From Pyrus communis (lineage: Eukaryota; Streptophyta; Magnoliopsida; Rosales; Rosaceae), in assembly GCF_963583255.1 (NCBI RefSeq), contig NC_084806.1, positions 25,950,735 to 26,014,734 on the forward strand: a DNA stretch of 64,000 nucleotides, given 5' to 3'. Each line of letters begins with the position of its first letter. Position 1 is the stretch's first letter. Shown piece after piece: positions 35,427-47,766 of the stretch. A program made the translations under genes and the position numbers. The notes below the pieces were generated by a model. It did not search any database, was not told the DNA's origin, and was given only the letters and a program-made list of their open reading frames with translations.

Positions 35427-35434
35427 GGTCTGAC

Positions 35435-38400
35435 ACATGGCATGCGAGCTGGTCTGAGGTAGACTTGGTTGTTCCGCATGTGTAGGAAGAGATGGCATAA
35501 CTCAACCGACCATGCCCATAAATTTGTCAGGTTGTGGACTACGCTAGTACACGTGTACGAAAGCACGGTAACGTGACATAAGTGTATATAATCCAATTTA
35601 CATGCATGGTTAGTGGAATGTTGGATTATGTTTAATCTTATTAAATTAATCCACGTAATGTAGGCTAGTCAACATGCTTGTGTTCATGCAAAACAATTTT
35701 AAGAACACATGCAAAACCTCAAATTAAGTTTAGAATTCCAACCCTTAGATTTCATATGAGGATGAATTCATTGTTAAGGCTCCCAAGTGTTAGCCCTCTA
35801 CGAGCATCCACACGAATGAATCTCTGGCTGGTGAAGCAGGAAGACAACGAACCGCTAGGTTCTTCTCCTCCAATAGGTGAGGCGGCAAGGGTGGGGTTGT
35901 GTGATGTTTTATTTTCGATTTCTCCAAATTGGAAAACCTGAATTCCCTTCTCTCTAAATTTTTTTATTTCACAATATGTAAAATCCACACTTGATCTAAA
36001 GACACTTTATGCTTATATGTAGAACAATTCTATAAGCCAGTAGGATTACAATTTAATCCTCACCGCACATGTGCCGCATGCCCTAGGAGACACTTCATTT
36101 GGGTTTGCCACACACCCCCTTTACCACCGGGCTTTAGCCCAATTCACTCATATTTTATTTATTTAATAAATTCGGTCTCTCTTTTCGAACTAGGTTGCCT
36201 TATTTTATTAAAGTTCACATAATTTGATTAATCTAATTAATCTAATTTTACATAATTAGAAACTATTATATTTCAACCTTGTAAGAATATCCAAAACTGA
36301 ACATTAATAGCTAGCAATAGTTTTTGGCTATCCAGATTAGTCAGAATATGCTTGAATTCATATAACACATATTTAGAACCTTAGTTATAGTTACAATGCA
36401 ATTCGGTTCTTCTGAGTACTATATTCCAATCATATATTTTAGAGCATGGAACTTTTGTCAAACTTTAAACATAAATATGATAGCCCTGATGTATCTCCAA
36501 TACGTTGCTTTGGCCAAAGACTTCTGGAGATAGATCGTTAAGAGGCTACTGTAATATCAATCTTCATGATTACCTAGAGGTGACAGTTTCTTCGTTGTGC
36601 ATTCACATATCTCTATGTTGGTGTACATTATCCTGAACCTCACATTTTAGGAATCCGCTATTGTTTTAGAGCTTCGATGTGAGACAAAAGATCACATTCA
36701 TAAACACAAGATAACTATTGACACCTCGAATCTAAGAACTAGTTGCATCCATAACTTAGAAGTGTGGTATGATTGACAAGGTAAACTTTTATTTGTACAC
36801 TTCTATGGTTAGTCAATATTTAGTGAACTCGATCTCATAGATGAGCACCCTTATGTTTGTTCCATGTCTCTACATGCTTAGTCTGAGATTCACTACTGAA
36901 TACGACATAAACCGGCCTTTGCGGACGTTCGATAGTCATTTTGATCATAATTTAGGACTTATGGCTAGGAACATAATTTAGGACTTAAAATCCGTAAGGT
37001 ACGTATCTCAAGATTGGAACATCATTGGAGTCTCGTCCCTACTTATTAAGTTATTCCTTGGACTCATCCTAATCAATACAAAGCTTCCTAATCTGCTATT
37101 GGGTCATGCACTTGATTGACGGATGTTCTCACTTACCCTTGGTTGTTGATGACTCGATTTTGGGTTGCCACAATAACCAATTATGTGTTGCCCCATTAAT
37201 TGCTTTTCGGGCATACTCTAGATGGTTCAAGAGGCTTTAGGTGATAACGGGCCAATTCGTTTGAGTATAATTACTTGTCCCTCAGGTACGGAAAACCTAG
37301 TTAAACTCTAATTAGGAAGGAATCCTTAGGATTTGAGAAATTTTGGATCAAATGGGATTGGTTAGGTTGCCACAAGTAATCATAGTCTTAGGAAAGTGAA
37401 TTTAATCCTAAATATTCCTCTAGGATTCTCCTAGTTTTACGAGGAAATTAATCCTCTCAAGGAATCTCTATGAATCATTATAAATACGCCCTCTGAGGTT
37501 CATATAAAGTTATATGACTGTTGAAGAGGCGCGAGGATTAGGGTCAACAAGTTTATATGACATTTCAATTTTTTTTTTTTAATGTAGACTTCTTTGTAAA
37601 TTAATGCCACAGACACTTGATTTATAGCTGAAAACGTTTAAAAGATTTGCTTAAGGACATCAAGTTACATGTCGCATCAATACCTCCTCTTCATGGTGGG
37701 GTCAACAGTCCTAACTAGTGATTTTGACCATATGGTTAGATTGAATTTGACTAACATTTTGTATTATTATGAAAGATTTTATCTCAAGATTGAATTTCAA
37801 GGCATACTTCCAACAAGCACCTGCATTGAAATCAATCGGTTTGTGCACCTAATAGATGCAAATTGAGTGAACTTAAGTTTGTAGGTTATTCAGTCATGTA
37901 TGGACCCTTTTATCTTAAAGAGTTTAACCAATACATGTTTCTAAACGTATAATGTTGTCTCTATTTTGTGTTTGAATACTTCAATGAGACCTTGATTTCA
38001 TGGTTGAGGTATCGCCCCATTACATCGCAATTAATTACTACTAACGACCTTATAATTTGGATTCAATCACTGGTTCAGAAAGAATCTCGTCTTATTTGTA
38101 ACACTATTTGAAATGAATTCTAAAACGTCAATTTATACATTTATATATTTATACATGTGTACTTTATACATGTGATATGTATATTTCTACATATTGCCAC
38201 TTCAATATCGAGACCATTGTTGTACCATACATACAATAAATTCATAAGACTGGTGTTTCATTTAATATGAAGTTCCGTTTGTTTAATGGATTATTATCAC
38301 TTCAGTTTACATGTTGAGTGAATGAACGCTTCTCGATGTTTCTACTCTAATGTTCCTTTCTTGAAAGAAATACTCAACAGTTGCCAGAGTTTTGGTACAT

Positions 38401-38590
38401 TTGAGATTTTGTGACGTATACTTTTATAAGGTTCATGAAAGTAGTTTTTTATAATATAGAAAAACTTTTACAAGTCTTCAACATTCGAGACCATTTTAAT
38501 CCTTATATGGTATAATTGAGATAGTTCAACAAAATCATAAAGTCCATGATAATTGATCTCATCATCATACCATGTAATTTCAAGTCACAA
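35435..38590. other. Intergenic, probable decayed non-coding retroelement
   Basis: No protein domain is visible in any frame over 3 kb. Composition and phrases such as the TTCCTTGGACTCATC motif (37053 and again near 40770) resemble LTR/leader DNA of plant retroelements. Boundaries not determinable by eye. Confidence 0.3.
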
Positions 38591-38628
38591 CTTTAAAATT
38601 GGCTATGCTACTTTGTGTCACTTTGAGA

Positions 38629-38830
38629 AACTATGCCTGAGGAACCATGTCTGGGGAGCCTGCTTAAGAAAATAAAGGACAATGCGCAAACAAAATTAGA
38701 GCAAGTAGGACCCACAAAACCTGGAGGCTAAAACATATAAATATTTTCTTGGAGAAACCCATGAAAAAAGCATTTTTGACATCTAACTTGAAGGAAAATA
38801 TTTGACAAACTAAGTTTACTGAGCAACATA
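38629..38830 (-). pseudogene. Ty1-copia reverse transcriptase fragment
   Basis: Minus-strand pieces LDVKNAFFMGF (38755-38796) and, after a frame change, a QPPGF segment and KQAPQTWF (38631-38669) correspond to the copia RT motifs (LDVKNAFLHG, QPPGF, KQAPRAWF). Spacing is right, but frame is broken and only about 65 codons remain. Confidence 0.65.
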
Positions 38831-39790
38831 ATACATGCATTAACAATTAAAATGGGGGAAGAATGCTTGTATGCACTCTAAAACAAAACTTAAACTATAA
38901 AATGCAAAGCCTAGTGGTGGTGGTTAACTAAAACTCAACTCTAAACACAAAGAAAGTTGAGAAACTTTATACCTTTGAAGCACCTCTTTGATTAGCAAAG
39001 GTATTCACACATGAGAGGGTCTTCTTTCCTTTGCCTCCTTGCTCTTTGGCACCAGGGATATGGAAGGATGAACTTTTCTTGGCTCCATGTCTTCTTGGAT
39101 TTGGATAGAGGAATGGGTTCTCCAAAAGCCCCAAAGAAGAGGGTCTCCAAGTTCCGACACCTAGCATGGTTGAGGGAAGAAGATGCGTGACATGGGAGGA
39201 AGAGATTATTGGCTATTTCCTCCCATGGTGGCAGGCCTCTTAGAGGGTAGAGAGAGCTTTGTGTTTTCTCTTTTGCCTCTTTGAAACCCTAATGAAGTGT
39301 GAGGTTATAAAGTGGAGGAAATTATTTGAGAAACTAAGTTCATTAAGCAACATAATGCATGCATTTAACAATTAAATGGTGGAAGCATGCTTATATGCAC
39401 TTTAAAACAAAACTTAAATTATGAAATTCAAAACCTAGTAGTGGTGGTGAACCAGGAGTCACCTCTAAACATAAGGAGAGTTGAGAAACTTTTATACCTT
39501 TGAAGCACCTCTTTGCTTAGCAAAAGAAATTCACCCGTGTGAGGGCCTCCTTTCCTTTGCTTTCTTGCTCCTTGGCTCCATGGATATGGATGGAGGAAAC
39601 TTGCTTCTTGGCCCTATGTGTTCTTGAATTTTGGTGGAGAAGTGGAGAATCCAAAAGCCTCCAAAGGAGAGGGCCTATAAGTTCCGATACCAAGGATGGT
39701 TGAGGAAGCAGATGAGCGACCATGGGAGCAAAGATTGGTAGCTAAAACTCCCATGGTGTGGCCGGCCTCCTATATTTTAGGGCATATTTC
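38792..39790. repeat. Two diverged direct repeats of about 526 bp
   Basis: Unit 1 starts at 38792 and unit 2 at 39318. Shared blocks include AACTAAGTTTACTGAGCAAC/AACTAAGTTCATTAAGCAAC, AGCACCTCTTTG and the AGTTCCGA(C/T)ACC region. Adjacent to the copia fragment, so possibly part of that element's non-coding portion. Minus-strand ORFs in both units are parallel shadows. Confidence 0.75.
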
Positions 39791-40850
39791 CAACATAAAG
39801 TCACTTATATAGCCCCTTACAAGTGAGTGACATAAGTTGTAATAAGACTAATTCGTACCCATTCTTCTCTATGGTTGGCCTCCTTGAGTTAGAGGGCCTT
39901 GTGCTTTTTTGTGTTTAAGTTCTCATACAACTTAGTCTAATGGGCTTGACCATTTAATGCCCATTTGGACCGCGGGGCCCAAAACTAACTTGAGATCTAA
40001 AACGAAGTTATTCGTTTGATTAATTAACATATTAAAAACTAATATAAACGTAAGGAATTAAACTATCTAATTATCCATACTCATCTTCGTTGGATCCTTC
40101 AATCATGGCTACCTAAGCTCATTAGAAGAGGTTGGAGAACTTATTTAGTTTGAAATTACATTGCAATATGGTCTTTCTCTAATTCAATAGTCCTTTATTA
40201 CATTGTTTGGTTGATAATTTATTCATGTCTACTATCCAATGCGATTCTCTTGTTAATATGATTACCTTGAATGTTATTTGGAACGACTTCTTAAATCTTA
40301 TTCATACAAACACTAAGGACCTAACCACAAGACAACTATGATGTCTCAAGTTAAAGGACTACTTTGCATTATCCCAACCATGAGTTTTCATGTCACATGA
40401 GTATGAGAGCTCATCGTTGATTGTGTCAGTGGACTCAGTCTCTATTAAGTACCTACATACTTGTCTTGGTGTCATTCGCACCAATGACTTGAGACTAGCC
40501 ACTTTCTTGAGAAATAAGACATATTGCCCTTGAGTGCAAAGGCAGAAGGGAGCATGACTGCAAGACCCACCCGTCGAGCAGGGATGAAAGTCAGTATGTC
40601 TTGATCTATCTAGATGGTCAATGCCCAATTGACAATCCTATGACCAGGAATGTTTAAGATATGTCTAAGAAAGAGAATGGTCTCATGAATCTAAATTATT
40701 TAGATCACATTGAAAGAGAATGGTTTCATGAATCTAACTTATTTAGATCACATTCTCCTAATTACATATTCCTTGGACTCATCATTTAAGCGTACAATAT
40801 TTAATGAGACGAGTTTAAACAAGAATTGTTACCCTTACATTAAACTAGTT
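39791..40850. other. Intergenic with a 43-bp tandem duplication
   Basis: No gene recognised. Two adjacent copies of AGAGAATGG(T)...TTTAGATCACATT lie at 40668-40711 and 40712-40754. Confidence 0.45.
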
Positions 40851-40859
40851 TAGTTTAAA

Positions 40860-41535
40860 ACAAGAATCTCCGATTCGATTCCATCTGAAGCTGCTTCTTC
40901 CACTGTTCCCTCTGAAGGTGTTGGGGTAATGCCCTCACCTCTAGCATCCATTCCTGCAACAGCTTCTTTGCTCGAGCTTGTTAGAGAGCTCGAGCAAATC
41001 AAGACTAAGTTAAGGTCTCCGAGCCCCAACTTCTCCAAAATACGCGCCAAGTCTTTAGGGAGTGGATGAGGAGAGATTTCACAGCTTTCTTCAGCCTCAA
41101 GGCTCTCTAAGATGCTGAGAAGGCTTTGATTGAGCTCTACAAGGCTCAGTTAATGTAGAAGGTCCAGTACGAGTCCTTTCTTAATTTTTTTGAGAACCTG
41201 CGAGCACTGAGGATCAACATCAGCGGGCGGAGCGGGCATCCAACAGAGTGAAGTGTTATAAAGAAAAACACACTTGGACTTCAGCCACACTTCAACAACT
41301 GGTAAAGGAGGGATCAACCATGGAAGATAGGATTGTGGTGGTAGAGTCTGAAATTCAAAAGTTGGAGGATCAGTTTTCTACTTTGAAGGCTGAGAAGATG
41401 ACCCTAGCAAGTTAACTTTACAAGAAAATAGAAGAAGTGAAGAAGGTGAACCAGGAAGTTGAAGACTCTAAAGCCTAACTACCCAACACCAACATGCACT
41501 TAAAGGAACCTGGCATGATTTTTATAATCATGTAA
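40860..41535 (+). pseudogene. Antisense extra ORF of the Tat-like element (plant-mobile-domain-associated coiled coil)
   Basis: Read on the plus strand, opposite to the Ty3 pol genes. Fragments in shifting frames include LLELVRELEQIKTKLRSP and, at about 41320-41480, VVVESEIQKLEDQFSTLKAEK and YKKIEEVKKVNQEVEDS, a coiled coil like the C-terminal part of transposon-associated plant-mobile-domain proteins. Tat-lineage Ty3 elements are known to carry an antisense extra ORF between integrase and the 3' LTR, which is this position. Heavily broken. Confidence 0.5.
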
Positions 41536-42104
41536 ACATATCATTCTAGAATAGCTGCTCTGGCAAGAGATGTAAAGTTATTGAGCTAAAATTTTGTAAT
41601 TTCCATTCTTGATGAAATGAAATGACTTCCTTCTTCATATCAACTTGTCTTTTTGTTCTTTGAAGCTTAACTGTGGTAAATGCATGAACTTACTTCAGCT
41701 TTCCTCAAAAGGTTTAAACCTCTTCAATATAGCAGTCTCTAACATCCCATAGGGTTAGGCGATATCTTTTAAAAAAACTTAGCATTGACTGGATGCCTTT
41801 GCAAATTTCTTTCTAAATCTACCAAGTAATATCCTCCTTTATCTAACACTTGGTTGATAATGAAAGGACCTTCCCAAGTAGGGCTCCATTTCCCAAAACC
41901 TCTAACTTAAGCTCCTAAGGGTAGAATTGCCTTCCATACTAACTCTCTTTCCTTGAAAGTTTTTAACTTTACTTTCTTATTATAAGCTCGAGCAATAGCT
42001 CTCCTCCCTTCTTGAATCTTGTTTAAGGCTTCAGTTCGAGCTACATCCAAATCTTTAACCCCTTGACACATAGCTTGAATGTATTCCTCGCTGTGTAGTC
42101 CAGA

Positions 42105-45100
42105 CTAGTTTTTGAGCCTAATAGAACTAACATTGATTTCCATAGGAAACACAGTATCTTGCTCGAAGGTTAAGGCATAAGGAGTAGTTCTAGTTCCTAC
42201 CCTCTTGGAGGTTCTGTAGACCCAAAAAGTCTCTCCCAACTTCTCATGCCATTTTTCTAGACTATCTGCCACCATTCTCTTAATAATATTTACCAAGATC
42301 TTGTTGTTGGCTTCTACTTGACCATTTGATCAGGGATAATAAGGACTTGACTGCATCATCTTTATCTTGAACTTGTTTGCAAATTCCTGTATTTCTTTCA
42401 AGATAAAAGATGGCCGTGATTTGTAACAATTATCTTGGGCACCCCATATCTGTGTAAGATCTTGGTTTCAATGAATTTTTTGGCAGCAGCTAATGTGATG
42501 GTTATTACAGCTGAAGCTTTTACCTATTTGGTGAAATAGTCTGTTGCCACAATTATGAAGGTGTGCCCTTTGCTAGAAGCTGGGTAAATCTGCCCAGTGA
42601 AATCCATTGCCCACCCTCTAAAAGGCCAAGGCTTCACTATTGGATTCTAGGGTATTGAGGGCACATGTTGGATAAGTCCATGTCTTTGGCATTCTTCACA
42701 ACCTCGGGCATAAGCCATATCTTCTTAGCAACCACCTTATCTTAGTTCTAGCTTGATGTGCCCCACAAATGCCTTCATATACTTCAGCCATTACTCCTAT
42801 TGACTCTTCTAGGCTTAAGCATTTCAACAGAAGTCCATCTGGAGTCTTTCTTCGCAAAGTTTTATCCTACATGACAAACTTAGTTGCTTGTTACCTAATC
42901 TTTTTATTTGTGGGGAAATAAAGATCATTCAAGTACTTGATGATGGATGTTCTCCAGTCTTCTATCTCAGGTTCTTTAGTCATTATATCTAGGCTGAACC
43001 TTCTTTCAAAGATATAAGGGAGGTTTCTTTGTTGTACCTCTACATCCACTTCAAACCTTCTTTCTTAGATTAGTGCTCCAGAAGCAATTTTTGCCATCTC
43101 ATTGGCAATTGAATTTGATTATCTGGCAACATGATTGACTAAAATCTCAGTACCTCAATAACTCAACAATTGAGTAGCTGCCAAATAATAACCAGCCATG
43201 GTGATGTGTCTATACTTGTAATTTCCATTCAGCTGATTGATCACTAACTCTGACTCACCAAAACCTCGACTTCAGTTACCCCCAATTCTATTAAGATTTC
43301 GAAGCCAATTATCAGTGCTTCATACTCTACCCGATTATTGGTAGTATCTTGATAATCTAGCAGGAATGAATAACAGTGTTGAACACCCTTGGGATCAATG
43401 ATGACAATTCTAACCCCAACAACATGTTGAGTACAAGATCCATCAAAATAAAACCTCCAATGAGTGATCCAAAGGTTGGTTATTCTCTTTACCTCTTGTT
43501 GAATCCATTCATTCTTACTCGAATGATCTTTACTTGGTGGGATCTAAAGATTAACTGCTTCTAAAGTTCCTGGGATGTTGATAAGCTCTTCTTCGGGCCC
43601 TTAATGTTCGAGTAGGAAGTCTGCAACTGCTTGCCTCTTTACTGCCCTTTTAGGCACATATTGGAAACTGAACTCTTAAAGTGCAAAGATCCACTTCCCA
43701 ATTCTCCTAGTTAACATTGGTTTGGATAACATGTACTTGATCACATCAGTTCAGGCAATGATATGGATGTGGCAAGGCAACTTGTAATTCCTTAGCTTGC
43801 AGGCAGTGAAAAATAAGGCTAAACATAGCTTCTCCACTAGGGTATATCTTGTTTCTACCTTAGTAAGGATTCTACTGAGGTAATATAGTATATTGCTTGT
43901 TCTTTCCCCCTTAATTGTTCTAAGCTAGTAGGCTTCCCATTGACTTTTCAGAGGTAGAAATATAAAGCTTTAAAGGTTTCCCTCTCTGAGGTGGCATAAG
44001 CATTGATGGAGAGGCCAAGTAAGCCTTTACTTTGTCAAAGGCTTTCTAGCAAGGAATCCTAAAAAGTTGCCTGATCTTACTCTAAAAGCACATTTCTTAC
44101 GATTCATTTTCAACTTATGGGTCCCCATCCTGGCTAAGGCTTGTCTGAGGTATTCTAAGTGTTGCTTTTCAATTTTAAACTTGACCACAATGTCATCAAT
44201 GTAAACCTCCATGCTATGACCGATTAAATTGTGAAAAATAGCATTCATCGCCCATTAATAGGTTGCACCAGCATTTTTGAGCTCGAATGGCATGACTACA
44301 TATTCATATGCTCATATATGTCCTGGGCATCTAAAGGTTGTTTTATGAATATCTGTTTTAACCATTTTTATTTAACTATAAGTAGCATTCCCATCCATGA
44401 AAGATAGAACTTTGTGTTTTGCAACTACATCTATGGATAGGTTAGCCATATGCATGAGGTATTCATCCTTAGGCGTGGCTTCATTAATGTTTCTATAATC
44501 AACACAACACCGAATTGCATTAATTACAGCTTTTAATATGGGTACATTGTTGGCTAACCACTCGACATACTTGGCTGGCCTAATAAATCCAGCCTTTACC
44601 AGCCTCTCAATTTCTTCTTTGACCTTTTCTTCTATCTCATTCGGCATTCTTCTAGGAGCTTGCTTCATAGGTTTATATCCCTCCTTAATAGGCATTCTAT
44701 GTTCTACTAAGGTGGAAACTAAACCTGGCATTTCAGTGTAATGCCAAGCAAAACAATCTTTAAACTCATGCAAAAGGCTCACTATCTTTGCCCGACCTTC
44801 AGCTTCCAACAAGCCACTGAGTTGTATAGGCCTCAGATCCTCCCCAATTCCCAAATGGTTTCTAAGGGGTCTTGTACCTCTGGTGCTGGCTTGTCAGGCT
44901 CGGTACACAAAAATTGAACTGATTCTGGGCCCTCGGGCACATCATCTGGCCAGTCCAAGTCATATGTACACGCAGCTATGTGTATGGCTGCTTCTATCTC
45001 ATCTCCACAAATCTTTTCTTCTTTTCTGTTATGGATGCTTCAAACCTCTTTCTCCCACTTTGCTTATTCTTTTGTTAAACTTTCCCTCACTTTTTTTTTC

Positions 45101-46490
45101 TTTCTCTCTTTCTTTCTCTCTCTCTCTCTCTATTTCATACACTAACAGTCTTTTGATTAAGGATCTGACTGCAACTACTTGGTCTTTTCTCCTTTGGTCT
45201 TTCATCATTAGTGTTGGTGGGCTGGGACAATGTGAGGTCTGTTCCATTCCTCCCTAGTGAGAGACAATCCTTGTTCTAGAAGCTTTTAGGCCATCACCTT
45301 AGTCGGGCGGCCGTTCTCATCAGCTCATAGGCACTGCAAAATCCCAACACTGGGGTTGTAGAAGTTTGCCTCTGCGACATTGGTTGTGGGGAGAAATGGC
45401 CGTGACTCGACCTCCACCATCTCCCAAAATCTTGGTTCTTCGCCTCTGGACTCATGGTAAACAACAACTTGTTGGTGTAGAGTGGATGACACAGACAGAC
45501 TTTGGTGTAACCAATCTCTGCCAAGTAATGCTCTATAAGTAGAACTATTATTCACCAAAAAGAAAGCTAACATAACTTGCTTGGACCCCAAGTCAACTAT
45601 TAAGGGTAATATCCCATATGTTCTGGTAATGGCTCTAGAGAAACTGGAGACTGTTAGGTTTATGGGAATAAGATCTTCATCACTTCTACCCAATTTCTTC
45701 ATTTGTTTAAATGGAAGGACGTTGACCACAGCGCCACCATCAATTAATACCCTTTTCAAGGGTACTCCATCCAAATCAGCAATCACATATATAGGTTTGA
45801 GATGGTTGGCTAGGGCTAAACTTTAGCTGCTAAAGACCTTTCTATCTGAATATATCCTTTCGGGCCCTCTCATTGTAGGTTCAGGCAAACCTGTCATGCC
45901 TAACTCTCTTTTCCCAACTTCTTCAACACTAACAAGTGCCATCATTGGTTCTGTTGCCAAGTAATCACCCTCCAATGTGGTAGGTTGATCTAGGTCGGCG
46001 CAAAACATGGTGGATAGAACATAAGTCATGTTTACGTGGAAGTTGCTGGGTCCAGGTACTTCTCATTTCTTTCCTTCAATTTGACATACAAACTTATCCA
46101 TCCATGCCTATGCATGTTTTGGCAATATTAACTTGGACAACTCTTCCTCTACTGTTATGTCAAAGTTGAGTAATTGTCTTAGCATTTGATAAGGTGTATC
46201 TTCCAGCAGAGGTGGGGGTATCCCCCTCTCAAGTGAGATAGTCCCAAAACAAAGAGGTTCTGGCCTCCAACATGGTGTAGGCATCATTACTACATTTTCT
46301 TAAGCTCTCCTTAAGATTCTATACTTTCTTGGATGGAGGGTATACGGTATATGATCTCTTTCTCCATCCATCTTATTATTAGCCCTCTTTATCTCCTTCT
46401 TACTCCTCTATTGGAGCTGCCCTCCTTGTGTAGCTTTTTCAAACTTGACATTCCCATAGGCTTCTGAAACAGTGGGAATATTTAATGAGT
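42105..46490 (-). mobile_element. Degenerate Ty3 retrotransposon, Tat-like lineage
   Basis: Minus-strand order: protease (45325-45786, IDGGAVVNVLP and ALLGRDWL), reverse transcriptase (44372-44854 plus 44027-44248, with CVDYRNIN and the YIDDIVVK catalytic box), RNase H (about 43000-43900; RRIGKWIFAL then a stop then FSFQYVPKR), integrase (about 42100-42900; ends WHEKLGETFWVYRTSKR and PYALTFEQD). The IDDIVVK box and the RYRTSKR-type integrase end suit Tat/Ogre-related Ty3 elements. Stops and shifts throughout. gag (46000-46490) is only weakly recognisable and I could not delimit LTRs. Confidence 0.8.
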
Positions 46491-46599
46491 TCATGTGAGC
46501 TTTATGTTGCCTTTGGACATTCCCATTTCTTTAATAGGCTTGTCATCCAGCTCGGGTGGTACAACGCTACTTTCTCCTTGTAATATGTCGGTTTCGACA

Positions 46600-46968
46600 G
46601 AGTCGTTCGTGGGTATCCACGAACTTCATTCTGATAGTCAGCTTTGCTCACTTGGCTGCCGATTATCCCTTGTTTATGGTTGTGCTCTTGTACCAACTTG
46701 TGGTTGGAGGTGGCATCTGTGGAGGCGTTATTGGACAGAGGAGGGGAATCGGCCGTTGGACCTGTTTCAGAGGGTGGAGATGGCGGTGGAAGCTTCTAGC
46801 GGAAGCTGTGTAGTTTTTGAACCTTTCTATTGTTGGGCTTTTTTTCTTTTTTCCTTTAGTTTTTAGGCCTTTTTTGGTTGTATTCAAAGTGTATGTTGGG
46901 CCTTTGTTGTAAAGTATGGTTTTTGTAATAAAATTTCCTTTGACAAATAAAAAAAAAAAAAAAGTATC
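46600..46968 (+). mobile_element. Probable truncated LINE or retroposed transcript 3' end
   Basis: A G-rich stretch passes into a T-rich 3' UTR with AATAAAATTTCC followed by an A15 tail (about 46949-46963), the form of a 5'-truncated L1-type LINE end in plants. No RT motif is retained and no target duplication is evident. Confidence 0.4.
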
Positions 46969-46969
46969 A

Positions 46970-47766
46970 AAAGAAAAAAACCAAGGCCAACTTGATCAAT
47001 CTAATAGCCATCATATTGGCAGATTTGGGGGTGTGACAAGTATGAGAAGCAACAAATGAACACAACCAATACTCCAAAGCTAAAAAAAACTTGAATCCTA
47101 GCAACTAGAAATTTTATCACTTCACAACCCGCCACATAAGAGATTCTATGCACAAAACAATTAAGGGGATACTCTTTTAATACAAGTAGCGCTGGCTCCG
47201 ATTTACAAGCAGAAGGGAATACAATTGGACAATAAAAGTAACTGGCGTGATCTGAAAGTTATGTCTACCAATTTTCAAAATAAATGGACCACAACATTAC
47301 GCTGTAACTAAACAAAACCAAAAGACTGCAAAATGTAATGTATTCTTTAACTAGGGAAATGTTTATCAGACGATTTTTTTTTTCTTCTTAAACACGCATA
47401 TTTATTTTGATCATGAAACTGAATAAATCCAAAAAGTAAAGAAACAAGAGTATGGAAATCGTTTACTTACCACGCAAAATAGCTTGTGGTTAACGGAGGA
47501 GTATAGAAAGCTCTACTTTCGGAGCGAGTATTTGATGTGTCATATAAACTCACATGTTTCATTCCACATTACTAATTGTATTTGCCTGCAAACTCTTTTA
47601 CGTTGGGAGCATTAAAAATTGGAAAATTCACACGTTAGTGAAGGATTTCATAATTAATCAGAGTGATATCATCTTATTGTTTTCAATTAATAATGTTATA
47701 TTATTATGTGAGGAGAGGAATACAAATGGAAATGCTTCTTTAAAATACACGTAGGGCTACCTTGGT
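46970..47766. other. Intergenic left of the chromovirus, no gene recognised
   Basis: AT-rich DNA. The last bases, AGGGCTACCTTGGT, continue at 57038 after the retrotransposon (TTGGTATTG...) and may be the left inverted end of a small MITE ending near 57492. Confidence 0.4.

Noticed and set aside
35678..35988. Overlapping ORFs of 78-87 codons on both strands
   Set aside because: No motif, no splice context and no composition shift; treated as chance ORFs.
44883..45257. Plus-strand 124-codon hydrophobic ORF
   Set aside because: Antisense to the Tat-like element's pol and driven by a CT-rich tract; no supporting motif.
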